This document shows positions 23,291 to 40,860 of a DNA stretch of 64,000 nucleotides, piece by piece (position 1 is the first letter of the stretch; the number at the start of each line of letters is the position of its first letter). The DNA comes from Kryptolebias marmoratus (taxonomy: Eukaryota; Chordata; Actinopteri; Cyprinodontiformes; Rivulidae). The stretch covers positions 16,106,059-16,170,058 of the forward strand of contig NC_051453.1 of the NCBI RefSeq assembly GCF_001649575.2, given 5' to 3'. Made by a program: the position numbers and the translations under genes. A model generated the notes under the pieces. It worked only from the letters and a program-made list of their open reading frames with translations. It had not been told where the DNA came from and searched no databases.

Positions 23291-26200
23291 ATGACAACTC
23301 TCCTTTGCAGACTGACAGTCCTGAGGAGCTGGTGCCGGGCTGCGCCCCGCATGGCAGAGCGGGACGGAGCGCGCCTGCTGGCCGCCGAAGGCCGCCCTCT
23401 GACGGGCAGCAGGCGGCTCTGCCAGGCGGCGGACCCCCCGGAGGTGGACCTAAAGCGGCTGGAGGGCCGAGACGAAGGTGCGCACTTTGTGTCAACTTCA
23501 CTTTATTCCAAGGCACACGGAGTACAGGTCGGCTCGCCAAGCCTCAGTCACATGCTTTATTTCATCATTTTTTAATCATATTTCTTACTTGCTGCTTGCA
23601 GAGGAAGAACGAGTTGTTATCCCCACAGGTGATGTTAGACCTAAATCCAGATTATTATTAGAACTGAGGCACAACAGACCCAGCTTAACTAATAGAGCTT
23701 TAATGTTTATTATTACTTTTATTATTATGGTCTAATTACCATAATAGCGTGCTGTTTAGAGAATATGTCTTTCCAAATGACTAAATGGATTAATAATTAA
23801 ATCAGCAGCTGAAACTGGATTATTTCAGTTACAGCTTTGACTACTAGACACCTCAGTTGAATATATTGCTCCATGAGTTTTTATAACCAAAACTATTTTC
23901 CAGCACACAGATTCCTTAGAGCAGGGGTCTCCAATCCTGGTCCTGGAGGGCCACTATCCTGCATGTTTTCCTTGTTTCCCTGCTCCAACACACCTGATTC
24001 AGAGGTTAAATTACCTCTTCATGTTCTGCAGAAGCCTGTTAATCACCCATTGATTCAAATCAGGTGTGTTGGAGCAGAGAAACAAGTAAAACCTGCAGGA
24101 TAGTGGCCCTCGAGGACTAGGATTGGCCACCCCTGCCTTAGAGTCTGTGTGAACAGTTTGGACATTTATTGCCCGCTGCCAAAAGGCGAAGGTGGACAAA
24201 AATGTTTTTGGCTGGCGCCTGTGTCTGTTCCCGAAATATGTCACGAACCGGTGGGCTGGTTTGATATGAATCTCTCGGAAGGTAATCGCTGCATGTATGT
24301 CTGCAGCTGGTTAACGTTTGGAGTCAGCAAGAGTCAACACGAAAACACAAAAAGGCCTATAGCTCGGTCCGTTTCACAGATGCTGTCCTAAACCTTGGTC
24401 TGGTAGTAGCTGAGAGTCATTCACAACACATACTCCAAGTGCTGCTCATTACACGAGATCCTTGCTTAAAGCTTTAACATAAACTGTTCGTGTCAATCCT
24501 ATTTGTCTGTTAGCAAAATATCTTATGAACCTCTGGGTGGATTTTAATAAGACTTAAAAAAAACAAAAACAATCGTTTAATGTTCATCTACAGCTGATTA
24601 ACCTTTATGGAGTCAATCCAGTTCAAGATGGTCGCCACAGTTAATCTATATTAGCTAACACAAAAGTGGCTGTAACTCAGTCGATTTTATCGATATTGAG
24701 CTAAAGTGTGATGTGGTAGTTACTGAGAGTCGTTCCAAACATATACTCTGAGTGTGAAAACTTGCAAAACAGTCTGAGGTTGGGCATGATGTTAGGACAT
24801 TAATATTCATTCCTTCAGGATATACTAGGCCTTTAATTCATTTATTTTTTCCTTTTTTTTAATTACCAATTGTGTTGCTCAGTCTTTTCTTTCTGCCAGC
24901 TACAATCAGAGGAACTAATCGTAAATGTGTGAGCATCGTGATCTCAGTTAGCGATCGGTAGCTTGAAACAACAGCTTAATAAACAGCAGCTTATTGCCAA
25001 CCTTTAGGATTCATTTCTTCTTCCTGCTTCTTCTTCTCAGGGATAGTGGAGGTGCTGATGTGCCGGCACAGAGCAAGGAACGCTCTCGGTCACGTGTTTG
25101 TGTCACAGGTGAGGAGGCTTGGCATGGCCTGCTCTCTCTCACACACACACACACCACAGATTGTGAATCAGAGTGTTTTGTGTGTGTGCAGATGAGAGAG
25201 ATGGTGTCCAGTCTGTCCAACGACTCAGCAGTTCGTGTGGTTGTCTTCAGGAGTTTGGTACCCGGGGTTTTCTGTGCAGGTGAGCAGCTTCAGGTAGATC
25301 TGACAGCTACCAGACAATGTTCACAGGGTTCGTACAGGTGCTTGAAAACCTTGAAAAGGCTTGAGTTTTAACAAGGTGTTTTCAGGGTTGGGGAAAGTGC
25401 TTGATTTCTGTCCAAAGTCCTGAAAAGTGCTTGATATTTTGAGCCGCACAGATCTGTAATAAAGGTAAATCTGAAAGTTAAATTAAAAGTCTTAATTTTA
25501 TATTTTTATGTTGAAGGCACAAAAATAGAGAGCGGCCATTTTGCCTCTGATGAAGTCTCAAAGCCTCACTGCCGCTCACAGTGAACTGAATTTGGAGGAT
25601 TTTGTGTTAAATTACTGTTTGTTCTCCGACTAGCCAGGTGTAGAGGGTGTTTGTAAGAGACATTTTAAAACATAAAATTTTGCTATATTTTAGTTTACTT
25701 AGTCCCTGCTATGTAGAATACAATCACAAGACATTACAAATACCAGAAATGAATAATTTTGTATGATAATGAATTGAAACTGTTACTTTATCTTCAGTGT
25801 GGTGCTGGAAAAGTTTGAAAATGACCTTGAAAATGCTTGAAAAGTGCTTGAATTTTGTGTGTTCATCTTAAAGAGGTGTTTATATTTGTGTGTGTGTGTT
25901 ATGTTTCCATAGGTGCAGACCTGAAAGAGCGAGCTCAGATGAACAACGTAGAGTCTGATCTGTTCGTGCACGGCCTGCGCTCCCTCATGACTCAGATAGG
26001 TACCAGAGACTCCGTGGATGATTAAATGAGGGGCTTCGTTTTCGCTCGTGTGGGTGTGCGTTCATTTGTCTGCGTCGTTAGCTAAATATCCCGTGAAACT
26101 TTCCGTGAACCTAATTAACCTTTGGAGTCAGCCACATTCAAGATGGCTGGCACAATTAAGCAACCTTAGCCAGCACAAACTCAGTCAGTTTTACAGCTAT

Positions 26201-29200
26201 TGAAATAAAATGTGGCGTGGTAGTAGCTGAGAGTCATACATTCTAAGCGGGAACAGATCGTGCAAGATCTCGTACATAATGTTATTTTGAAGCTTTGATC
26301 AAAGCGACAACAATCCCCGTCTGTTCTCAACAAAAAATGATCTCTGGCGTGAAACGCGGCGGGCGATATGCATCCCTTCAAGGGATTTTTGTTCTGAGTT
26401 TGTTCCTGAAGTCGCCTTTCGGTTTCCTGACAGCAACATTACCCGCTCCGACCATTGCAGCGATGGACGGCGTCGCCCTGGGAGGTGGGCTGGAGCTCGC
26501 CCTGGCCTGTGACCTCCGCGCCGCCTGTGAGTAACTTCACCTGTCAAACCTGAAGCGGAGGAGGCTGCATCGCGCTTCAGTCGCATCTTCTCTTTTTTTT
26601 TTTTTTTTAATTCTGTCGGCTGACGCTGATTCAGTTGGAGAGGGGACGTCATGTTCTGTTTTCCCAGCTGTCACTAATCCAGACGGGTCAGAGTCTGAGT
26701 CTAAACAGGGTGGTGGAAGAGAGCAGCACCCACTGAGGGTCGTCTCTTTAGACTGACAGCTCCTTGCTGCTGATCAGAGCGCTGCTTGTAATCCTGCTGC
26801 ACAAGAGGAGGCAAGGAAATTTGGCATCATTTTCACTTTTATCAGAAATTTTAAACTCACAGACTGTGCGTGATCAGAGAGCCTAAAGTGGGTATGCTCA
26901 AATAAACTATAAAGACCAGGACTGAAGCGCCTGTTTAGGTTTTTAGAACAGGGAGAGGCGAAAAGCAGGCCATATGTCTGTTAGCAAAATATCTCATGAA
27001 CCACTGGACGGATTTTAATGAAACTTGTTGAACATTATTATTGGATGCACATCTATAACTAATTACCTTTTAGAGTCAACCCAATTCAAGGTGGCTACCA
27101 CAACTCATTGACCTCAGTAAACTCAAAAATGGCTTGGAATCAGTCAGTTTTAGAGATGTTGACCTACAATTTGGTCTGGTAGTAGCTGAGACTGATCCCC
27201 AACACATATTCTGATTGTTAAAGGATTGTGTAAGTTCTCTTTTTAAAAATTTTGCCAATAACTACTTGAAGTCAACTTTGTCTGTCTGTTAGCAGCATAT
27301 GTCATGAACTACTGGACAGATTTTAATGAAACGCTCAGAAAATATTCATTAGATGTACATCTACAACCGATTAACTTTCGAAGTCACCCAAATTCAAAAT
27401 GGCCACTACAGCCAACTGACCTTTAGAAACCACAAAAATGGCTACAATTAAGTCATTTTTTCAGATATTGTGCTAAAAGTTGTCCCAACTGAGAGTCTTT
27501 CACAACGCATGCTCTGAGCTTGAGTTATTTTCAAGGTTTGACCCAAAACGGCTACAGCTGCGACATTTCTCAGCATGAGGTGATCTCAGTCTGAAACTCT
27601 GGCCTGAAGGGCGGCGGGCAGATATGCGTTCCTTCAATGAATGTTAGGTCAATAATTTATTGACAGTAGTGCCGAGCGTAAAAAAAAAAAGAGAAAGGCT
27701 GAAGGTTTACCCACCCAACAGGGCGGTTAAAGTGTTATAAAAGCGTGTAAATAGAAGATTGAAGACGTGTGTTTTGATGACCTGTTGGGCTAATGGTAGC
27801 CATTTCCCCCAGCTGTTCATGAGGATTCATCAACATGTGACGGTTGTGTTAGGCGCCGCAGCTCAGTGATTGGTCAGGCACAGATGAGCTAGGTGAGCAG
27901 GTGTTTGTGTTCATTGCTTTGACAGAAGCATCAGTCAGACTTTTGCACCTTTGCCAGCTCGACGGCACTCGGCAGCACAGACCTTCAGCTGTCCTCTCTT
28001 TGTGTGTGTGTGTGTGTTTCAGCGTATTCCGCGCAGATGGGTCTGATCGAGACGACGCGGGGGCTGCTCCCAGGGGCGGGTAAGACGAACAGAGGTCACA
28101 AAGCGTGACCCCCGCTCCGCGCGCTGATCCTCTCTTAGCCGAGAGACAGAGACGCTGCGAGGCGTTGACCTTGAAGTGGTTTGTCCTGCAGGGGGCAGTC
28201 AGCGGCTGCCGCGGATGGTTGGCGTCACTCTGGCCAAGGAGCTCATATTCACAGGTGGCGAGACAGAAATGCAGACACGGCGAAAAAGAAAAAAAAAGGC
28301 AGATTTTAAAAGGATCTTGTAGTTTAACCCCTGGGTCTCTGTCTGTTCCCAGGAAGGCGTGTGGGAGGACAGACAGCTCTGGAGGTGGGACTCATAAACA
28401 GAGCTGTGGAGCAGAACCAGGCTGGAGACGCTGCCTACAAGGAGGCGCTGACTCTGGCCAGAGAGATCCTGCCTCAGGTCCGAATCAAAACTCCCGCTCC
28501 ATTTTATTTGGATGCGTCGCGCACGGAGGTTAAAATGCTAAGAAGGCACAAATGTTCTTAACGGGTCTTTGGGTCATTTTCAAACCGCGTATCCAGAGGG
28601 TGTCCAGGTGTTGCACCTGCAGACTCCGATCAGGCCATCCATAATTTCTATCAGCATGAGAGCTTTGCAACCAGAGCAACACACCATGAAAGTGTGTCCA
28701 GGTTGTGAAACAGCTAATTCGTTTGATTTTGATCCATAATTATTGACATTACCGTCTACCTGATGTTAAAAAAGAAACAAATAAAACAGCGATTACCTGA
28801 TGTTCTTACCTGTGCTGCAGTTTATCCATGGACACACTTCTAAGATTAAAGTTACTCAGTGTTTCTCACTAAAAGTACAATTTCTGTTCAAATGAAACAC
28901 ATAAGGGTTTGAAAGATAAAAAAAAAGACCTTATTATTTTCCCTGATAAATATGACTTTGCTCCTTGATAAGTTTGTATAATATTCCGGTCAGCATCTTT
29001 TCTAATCAGCTGCCATTGAACTGTAAAAAGCCAAGAGAGGCCTCCCGCCTTGCTGGCTTTCAAACGCTGGCAACAATTGTCCAAATGAGACGGCTGGTTG
29101 ATTAGTTGGTCTGCTTTAAGTGTTTGCATTTAGCCATAAACCGAAAGCTGTTTCTCCGTTTGTGTTGCCCAGGCTCCGATCGCTGTGCGGATGGCAAAAG

Positions 29201-29652
29201 AGGCAATAAACCGAGGCACCGAGGTAGATATTGTAGTTTTGATTTTCACCCATTTCTCCAACATCTTTACCTCACTTAAAGCGTCGGCTTTAATCTGTGT
29301 CCGTCCAGGTCGACATCGGCTCAGCCATGGCGATAGAGAGAATGTGTTACGCACGGGTAAGCCTTCCATTGGTGCTTTCACGTAACTCAGTGTTTTTTTT
29401 TTGGTTCCTAAAGTTTCCCTTGGGTGCAGTTTGACATCACCTGGAAGCAGGATCGGTGTCCTCGCAGAGCTGGTTGACTCTCACAGCCTTCGAGAAGCCG
29501 GCTCTCCTACAGAAACCAAAACCCTGGACAGGTCGAACCCGCTCATGGCTTCTATTCCCTCCGTCTCTTTCCAGGTCATCCCCACACGGGACCGACAGGA
29601 AGGGATGGCAGCCTTCATCGAGAAGAGACCTCCGCGGTACACCGGGGAGTAA
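23291..29652 (+). CDS. echdc2: Enoyl-CoA hydratase domain-containing protein 2, mitochondrial
   Basis: Crotonase-family protein, a predicted mitochondrial enoyl-CoA hydratase-like enzyme. The exons 23291-23477, 25041-25108, 25192-25279, 25913-25999, 26434-26526, 28023-28079, 28192-28254, 28353-28477, 29173-29223, 29309-29356 and 29575-29652 have GT-AG borders and join without a frame break to 945 bases (314 codons plus stop), slightly longer than the human protein. The N-terminus is arginine-rich and lacks acidic residues over its first 20 positions, as in a mitochondrial presequence. FCAGADLK (112-119) and [13 protein letters not shown] (160-172) form the oxyanion-hole regions. E164 and E184, in [14 protein letters not shown], match the catalytic acids of active crotonases. 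Introns 1, 4 and 5 carry family A repeats. The gene converges on zyg11. Confidence 0.96.
23931..24136. mobile_element. Fold-back MITE, copy 2, in echdc2 intron 1
   Basis: The terminal words GCAGGGGTCTCCAATCC and GGATTGGCCACCCCTGC are near-perfect inverted copies. The arms continue inward through GGTCCTGGAGGGCCACTATC and its mirror, and a second mirrored pair surrounds CACCTGATT and AATCAGGTGTGTTGG. Element of about 206 bp without coding content. Confidence 0.8.
24142..24830 (+). repeat. Repeat family A, head-to-tail pair in echdc2 intron 1
   Basis: Two consecutive copies. The first (about 24142-24485) is diverged at its 5' end. The second (about 24490-24830) carries all blocks, including CTGTTAGCAAAATATCTTAT, TTCAAGATGGTCGCCAC and GAGTCGTTCC. 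Spacing of equivalent blocks is about 310-330 bp. Confidence 0.7.
25139..25155. repeat. Short CA microsatellite between echdc2 exons 2 and 3
   Basis: About eight CA units in the 83 bp intron 2. Confidence 0.8.
25323..25870 (+). repeat. CTTGAAAA-rich dispersed repeat in echdc2 intron 3
   Basis: Starts with GGGTTCGTACAGGTGCTTGA and repeats GCTTGAAAA and GTGCTTGATT words, then returns to the same words at 25797-25865 after a less repetitive centre. I recognise it as a fish-wide repeat. It is not protein coding. Confidence 0.55.
26055..26385 (+). repeat. Repeat family A copy filling echdc2 intron 4
   Basis: Contains TTCAAGATGGCTGGCACAAT, GGTAGTAGCTGAGAGTCATA and the end block around CGGCGGGCGATATGCATCCC. 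The intron is only 434 bp, so the repeat makes up about three quarters of it and ends 48 bp before the acceptor of exon 5. Confidence 0.7.
26960..27645 (+). repeat. Repeat family A, head-to-tail pair in echdc2 intron 5
   Basis: GTCTGTTAGCAAAATATCTC starts the first copy at about 26977, and the matching CTGTCTGTTAGCAGCATATG starts the second at about 27283, giving a period of about 306 bp. The second copy has the family end block (GGCGGGCAGATATGCGTTCC). Confidence 0.75.
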
Positions 29653-29856
29653 ACCTTTGCTCTTTCTTCTGTGCCTTAGCGTAAAAAAACGCCAGTTCAG
29701 GTGAACCACCAAGAACCTTTTTTAATCAGGATGAGAACAGCCGAGCTGATTTTTATTAAGATTTTTGACACATCTGTGTGGGAACAGCTGTGTTATAAAT
29801 TTGTTATATTCTTGAATTTTATAGGCAATGTGATGTTTAGCAGCGAGTGACTGGAA

Positions 29857-29862
29857 AATAAA
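29857..29862 (+). terminator. Candidate echdc2 polyadenylation signal
   Basis: AATAAA 205 bases after the stop codon, directly followed by an A run. It is the first canonical signal downstream of echdc2. Confidence 0.5.
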
Positions 29863-31010
29863 AAAAAAAAAACAGAAAAGAAAAATGTCATCCCCAGTTT
29901 ATGGCAACAGACATTCTTTATTTCCAAACTTGAAAACGTGGCTGAGCAGCCCCATGGCACAGTCTTGACAAATATACAGTATTTCTTTTTTTTTTTTCGC
30001 AATTTACATTTAAATAAAGTTCTTGTGATAAACAAACTGGGGTCTTTCATTTAGGGCGATATTCAGGCATACAGATAAACAATCGGATTCATTTTGAGCA
30101 ACGTGAAGTAGAGTTTAGCCAATGATTCCTCTTCACCCTTATTAACACAGACGCTCACACAATAACTGGTTTAGTTACACCATAAGGCCGTACATCTCTC
30201 ATCAGATGTTGGTACGCTCAATCGACAGCAGCTTAGGTACCGTTTTTCTAGCCAGATACTTTTATTATAACAATAATTTAAACCCACATTCATCTAAGAA
30301 TCTATACAAGCTGTCTGACTTCTACTTTGCCTTATTTATTTGACTCATCTCTTGGGTTTGACCACAGTTCGTAAAAAAAAACAGAGATGGGGCGTTTAAA
30401 GAGCCGAGCAAGAAAACCGGTGGCTTCCTGGAACAAGGAGAAGCGTGCAATTGTTGGGTATAGTCAATAATTTAAAGAAAAAGAAAAGTGATTTAAAAAA
30501 AAGCTGACCTGAATATCTTGCCACCAGTTGAAACCGATTCTAATCTAAACCCACTTTGTCCTCGTTATTTACAACATCCGTCTCCTCGTATGGACTCTCA
30601 CGCCGAGGTGCTGCCTCCGTCTTTGAGAACGCTGCGTTGGGAAGCAGAGCGAGCTCAGCGAATATATACACTAATTTCCCAAAGAGAAAACCGATGTGAC
30701 TGAATACATCTATCACGACTAATATGCTGCTCACTAATTGTTGCCATTTGTGTCCAGACGAGAACATTTATCCAGAGAAAATGGGCTCATTTACTCAACC
30801 TGTCATGCAAAATGATGCTGGTTTTGCTATTAATTCAAGCGATTTAGACCCATTCGGTCACAAGATTATGAGTTTTAGGTTTGCCTGTGCAGCGTCTGGA
30901 ACATTTGGACTAACCCCACCCGTGGCGACGGTCCTGTCTTCTGATGTCAGCTTTAAGGGCTGAATGGAGAGGGAAGAACTGGCGGCGCCGCAGAGCCAGG
31001 GGGAGAAGTT

Positions 31011-31016
31011 TTTATT
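31011..31016 (-). terminator. Candidate proximal zyg11 polyadenylation signal
   Basis: AATAAA on the minus strand (TTTATT on the plus strand) about 670 bases downstream of the zyg11 stop. Confidence 0.4.
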
Positions 31017-31330
31017 GAACAGAGCACTGCTATAAACAAGCGAGCAGGCATTCCTAAAATCAACAGTATAAATATTCAGACCAGCATGCTTGAGCTCACA
31101 GCAGTGTCATGCATATATTTTAAAGATTTAGTAACCAATTTAGACAATAACAAAGTTGGCAATGTTTCAGGGCAGCAGGGAGTTGACCCTCAGCTCGACT
31201 GTTTGGGGCTCAATCTCAGTGCACGTTTCTTTTTGGCATAAAAAAAAAAAAAAACAATCTGGATGCAAAGTCAGCCTAACGAGAGAAAGCACAAACACAA
31301 AGTCCATATTGAGCTTAATTGACCAGCAGC

Positions 31331-31582
31331 TTATAATTTAAATGTTTCATGACATTTGCACACAGAAGGATTCTTTCTTTGAAACAAACAGAAGAAATAA
31401 ATAAGGTTAATGTGTGCAAAGTTTTGCATTCTGCTTGTCCTTTTTTTTTTCTGTTTTTTTTTTCTTAGAGATCCGTGTGTCTTTGTGTGCAGGACTCGCA
31501 TCACAATCGCACAAATGACGACTCCTGCCACCGTTAGGAGTTCAAGCACCAAGTTCTCTTCTTGAATAGGGAGCATTATTTT
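31331..31582 (-). other. Probable 3'-UTR exon of zyg11 with an 81-codon ORF
   Basis: On the minus strand a strong acceptor (TCTTCTCTTTCAG) ends at 31583, and a donor (CACGAAG|GTAAAA) lies just 10 bases beyond the zyg11 stop. Together they define a 95 bp intron, 31677-31583. The downstream exon opens an ORF from 31576 to 31331 with a hydrophobic run (LELLTVAGVVICAIVMRVL) followed by a lysine-rich stretch that is partly encoded by an A run. It is unclear whether the ORF is translated. I do not recognise the protein. Confidence 0.35.
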
Positions 31583-31687
31583 CTGAAAGAGAAGATGTAT
31601 AATGATGAAAAAAAAAAAAAAACACCAAGCGTATGAGTTAAAAAACAAAAAGGATTACTCCGTGTGTCGATTTTTACCTTCGTGACG

Positions 31688-37779
<6,092 letters not shown>

Positions 37780-38429
37780 GGTGATTTAATAAAAAAAGAT
37801 GTATTTCTTTTAGCTTATGCAGAAGAGACTGGTGTCTTTTTTCGGATTTGTTCTCTTGTTGTCAGGGAGCTCCGTCTCCAAGTCTTTTCAGGTTTTTTTT
37901 GTTTCCACCTGGCTGGGCTGAGATCGAGACGACCAGACGAACCAGCTAGCTAGCTCACTTGTTGTTGTCCGCGAGCTCGGAAATCGCTCCAGACGCAAAC
38001 ATGTCGAGGGCAGACGGCTGCGGCTGAGTTCATGTAGACTAATCAGCGTGGCGACCGAAACCGGACGGGAACCGAGCTTTGACGGCGAGCGAACGCTGTT
38101 TTTGACGGAACCGAAGAGACAGACAGTAAACAAAGGTCACAACACCGGAAGTACATGACGGGGAGACGGAACTACGAAAGCCCGTAGAGGTGGATTATAA
38201 AACCGGGTAAAGGCATCACCTGGAGACATACCTCTGTTTTTTTAAGGGGGTAAGTGACACATTCGTGACTTTAGTACGCTTTCATAACAACTTTACCCAC
38301 TTATATTGTTGGGTTTTAGGTAAAGGAGACGCTTTTATAACTCGAACAGCTCCTTATATTCACCAAGGTCAAGCAGCCGTGGATGTGTGGAGCAGAAACT
38401 ACAACACGTGAGTTGCGTGGAGTCGAGAG
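37780..38429. promoter_or_regulatory. Shared divergent promoter of zyg11 and coa7
   Basis: The start codons of zyg11 (minus) and coa7 (plus) are 650 bp apart, with no other gene between them. The central 37900-38160 is GC- and CpG-rich. A canonical ETS/GABP core CCGGAAGT lies at 38145-38152, a common element of promoters for nuclear-encoded mitochondrial proteins such as COA7. No TATA box is apparent. Confidence 0.6.
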
Positions 38430-39807
38430 ATGGCTGGACTCATAAACTTTGAAGATGAGAACGAAGTGAAGCAGTTTTTGGACAACTTGGGAGTGGAGTA
38501 CAGCTTCCAGTGCCACAAAGAGAAGGACCCTGAAGGTAAAAACTAAACTAAACACTGAGCCCGGTTATTGTTTGTGCAGTATTTGTTATCTGTGTCTTTA
38601 CTTTAGGGTGCCAAAGGCTCGCAGACTATTTGGAAGGGGTGAAGAAGAATTATCAGTCCGCAGCACAAGTCCTCAAACACAACTGTGAGACAAATGGACA
38701 CACGGAGAGCTGCTACAAACTGGGAGCTTACCATGTCACGGGCAAAGGTACTAACACCACCTGCTTCTTCTTTAAGTCGCACCACATTTCAGAGTCAATT
38801 ACTGTCCTTTCCACGGATAATGACAAGATTTAAAAAGAACAAAGCTAGGCCTCTGTGGTTATTAGGTGCGTAAAGTCCCAAAGTAGGACAAAAAGTGCAA
38901 AAGTTAGCACTTTGAAGGCACTAACACAAGGACATAAACCTATTTTATGGGTTTAATTACAGCAGTCAGGCATAAATAAAGCATTAACTGTCTTCTACGA
39001 CATGTTAAATCCCTCTCTTTTTGATTGATTCACAGATTGATAAACTATAAAAGTGATAAATCAACAAGAATTCATAATTAGTAATAACCCATAAGAGGAA
39101 ATCCCATGTTTTTATATGAATCTAGCACACTTCATTCAGTTGTGTAAGTGTACTTGAGCGTAACTGATGCAAATACATAGATGAGATGACAATAGCAACT
39201 CACCACTGCGTGTTGTAACAGCCGTACTGGTGGTGTCTCTTTAAGATGCTCTAGTCTAGCTGATGACGTCACACGTATGCGCCGTAGCTTCTCTGTGGAG
39301 AGCGAGGGAGAAGTGCTAGACGGACATGTTGTTTGGACTCTGCTCATTTTATTTATGTTTAATATAATAGCAGCCGTTCAACCGGGCTTTACAAGGTTGT
39401 GGAAGTGCGTTTATTAAAGATTACACTGTGGAATCCCAGTACCAGTGTGATTGCAAGTTTTTTTTGATCGACCCGACGAGTTTGACGCCTCCTCTCCTCC
39501 CTCGAACGTAACCCTAGCGTTACAGTGTGTCATGGTGTTTGTAGCATGTTTTGTGACATTTGGCCCTAGGAAAACTTTAAGAAAACCAACAAGTTAACGG
39601 CACTCATTGGGAAATGTATAATCAGTAGTTTTTCCAGATGTATCGATATGCAAAGCTGAAAAGCAGGTATGCACTCAGTGTAAACAAATCACTTTCATCT
39701 GCATACGTTTTCAACTAATCTGAGCCTAAATTCGTACCAACGCCTCGTAATTATCGGACTTCTTGATCTCAAACAGCTCTTCCGCAGATGTCGCCGCTGT
39801 CGACCTG

Positions 39808-39838
<31 letters not shown>

Positions 39839-40685
39839 AACACACGAGTATCTTTTAATAACTGTTCTGATTTGGTAAAAAGAATATATACATGTAAAAA
39901 AATCAGATGAAGTAGCTTCTTATTGAATTCAGAGAAGGATGGAGACCATTTAGATATTTAAAAACAAACATTACAGAATTTGATACTTTCTTTATGGTAC
40001 CTTAATTGTTTCTATTGTGGATCTTTAATACTTAAGGGACAAGTTTAATTTTTTGTTGCACTGTCTTGTCAACCTAATTGATCATAAACATACACTAATG
40101 TAATTTTTTCAAAGTAAATATTTTCCATACTTGTAAGAAATGAGTTTGATCGAAGCTCCTCTAGTGTTGTTTGTTTTAAGTCACTACATAAGATGCAAGA
40201 AGGCGTTCTCAGTAGAGCTTGTTGAAATCTTTTCACCAGGTGGGATGACCGAGTGTCTGAAAACGGCCTACTCCTACTTTCTGCGCGCCTGCAACGCCGA
40301 AGGAAAGAGGTCTGTGGACGCCTGCCACAACGTCGGCCTGTTGGCCCACGACGGGCGAGCTGTGGAGGGAGGGCCCGACCTCGCGACTGCGCGGCAGTAC
40401 TACGAGAAGGCCTGCGCCGGCGACTTCGCTCCCTCCTGCTTCAACCTCAGCGCCATGTTCATCGAGGGCAACGGCAAAGGCCTGGCGCCAGATATGACTC
40501 AAGCCTTCAGGTACGCCAGCAGAGCCTGCGAGCTGGGACACTTGTGGGGCTGCGTCAACGCCAGCCGCATGTACAAACTCGGGGACGGCACGGAGAAAGA
40601 CGAGAAGAAGGCGGAGGAGTTGAAGAATCGAGCGAAGGAGCTCCACGGTTTGCAGAAGGAGAGGCAGATTAAATTTGGGGAGTGA
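38430..40685 (+). CDS. coa7: Cytochrome c oxidase assembly factor 7 (Sel1-repeat protein)
   Basis: COA7 is a mitochondrial intermembrane-space protein with Sel1-like repeats, needed for complex IV assembly. The exons 38430-38535, 38607-38747 and 40240-40685 join in frame to 693 bases (230 codons plus stop), against 231 residues in human. The start context [16 protein letters not shown] mirrors the human N-terminus. Repeats show the cysteine-spaced Sel1 signature, for example [38 protein letters not shown] and [20 protein letters not shown]. Exon 3 is strikingly GC-rich compared with intron 2. A long open frame on the minus strand across exon 3 is a shadow. AATAAA at 40855-40860 fits as the polyadenylation signal. 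Confidence 0.96.
39214..39524 (+). mobile_element. Candidate solo LTR in coa7 intron 2
   Basis: The 311 bp segment begins TGTAACAGCC and ends AGCGTTACA, so it has TG...CA ends with an inverted TGTAAC/GTTACA. GTGT flanks both sides, as a possible 4 bp target duplication. It has a perfect CRE (TGACGTCA, 39264-39271), an ATTAAAG word near 39414 and a GT/T-rich 3' part. No internal retroviral or Gypsy genes are present. The family is not identified. Confidence 0.4.
39625..39835 (+). repeat. Repeat family B, copy 2, ending in T27
   Basis: TTCCAGATGTATCGATATGC, GCAGGTATGCACTCAGTGTA, AACAAATC, CTAATCTGAGCCTAAAT and CGCCGCTGTCGACCT align in order with 15590-15830. It is followed by 27 T residues at 39808-39834. 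It lies about 100 bp downstream of the candidate solo LTR. Confidence 0.65.
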
Positions 40686-40854
40686 CGGCGTCAAACTGCA
40701 TGAAATCGTTTTGTTTTACCTAAACACGGGCTGTTTATCAATGCTGTTTACTTGTTCAAACAGACCATAATGTTAGTTTTTAAATGTACCAGTTTGTCTG
40801 AATGCAGGCTGTAGCTGTGAAGATTGTGAGAACTCTGCATTATGTAAAAGAAAC

Positions 40855-40860
40855 AATAAA
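40855..40860 (+). terminator. coa7 polyadenylation signal
   Basis: AATAAA 170 bases after the coa7 stop codon, the first canonical signal in the 3' flank. Confidence 0.6.

Larger units (their letters stand above)
29653..31330. other. Convergent 3'-flank region of echdc2 and zyg11
   Basis: No third gene is recognised. Candidate polyadenylation signals for echdc2 are AATAAA at 29857-29862 and another near 30013. For zyg11, minus-strand AATAAA lies at 31011-31016 and 29917-29922. If the distal zyg11 signal is used, most of this stretch is zyg11 3' UTR and the two transcripts nearly meet. The open frames at 30518-30963 are short and unmatched. Confidence 0.5.

Noticed and set aside
40233..40694. 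153-codon minus-strand frame and a 139-codon plus-strand frame over coa7 exon 3
   Set aside because: Shadows of the GC-rich coa7 exon; only the COA7 frame shows family motifs and joins with the upstream exons.
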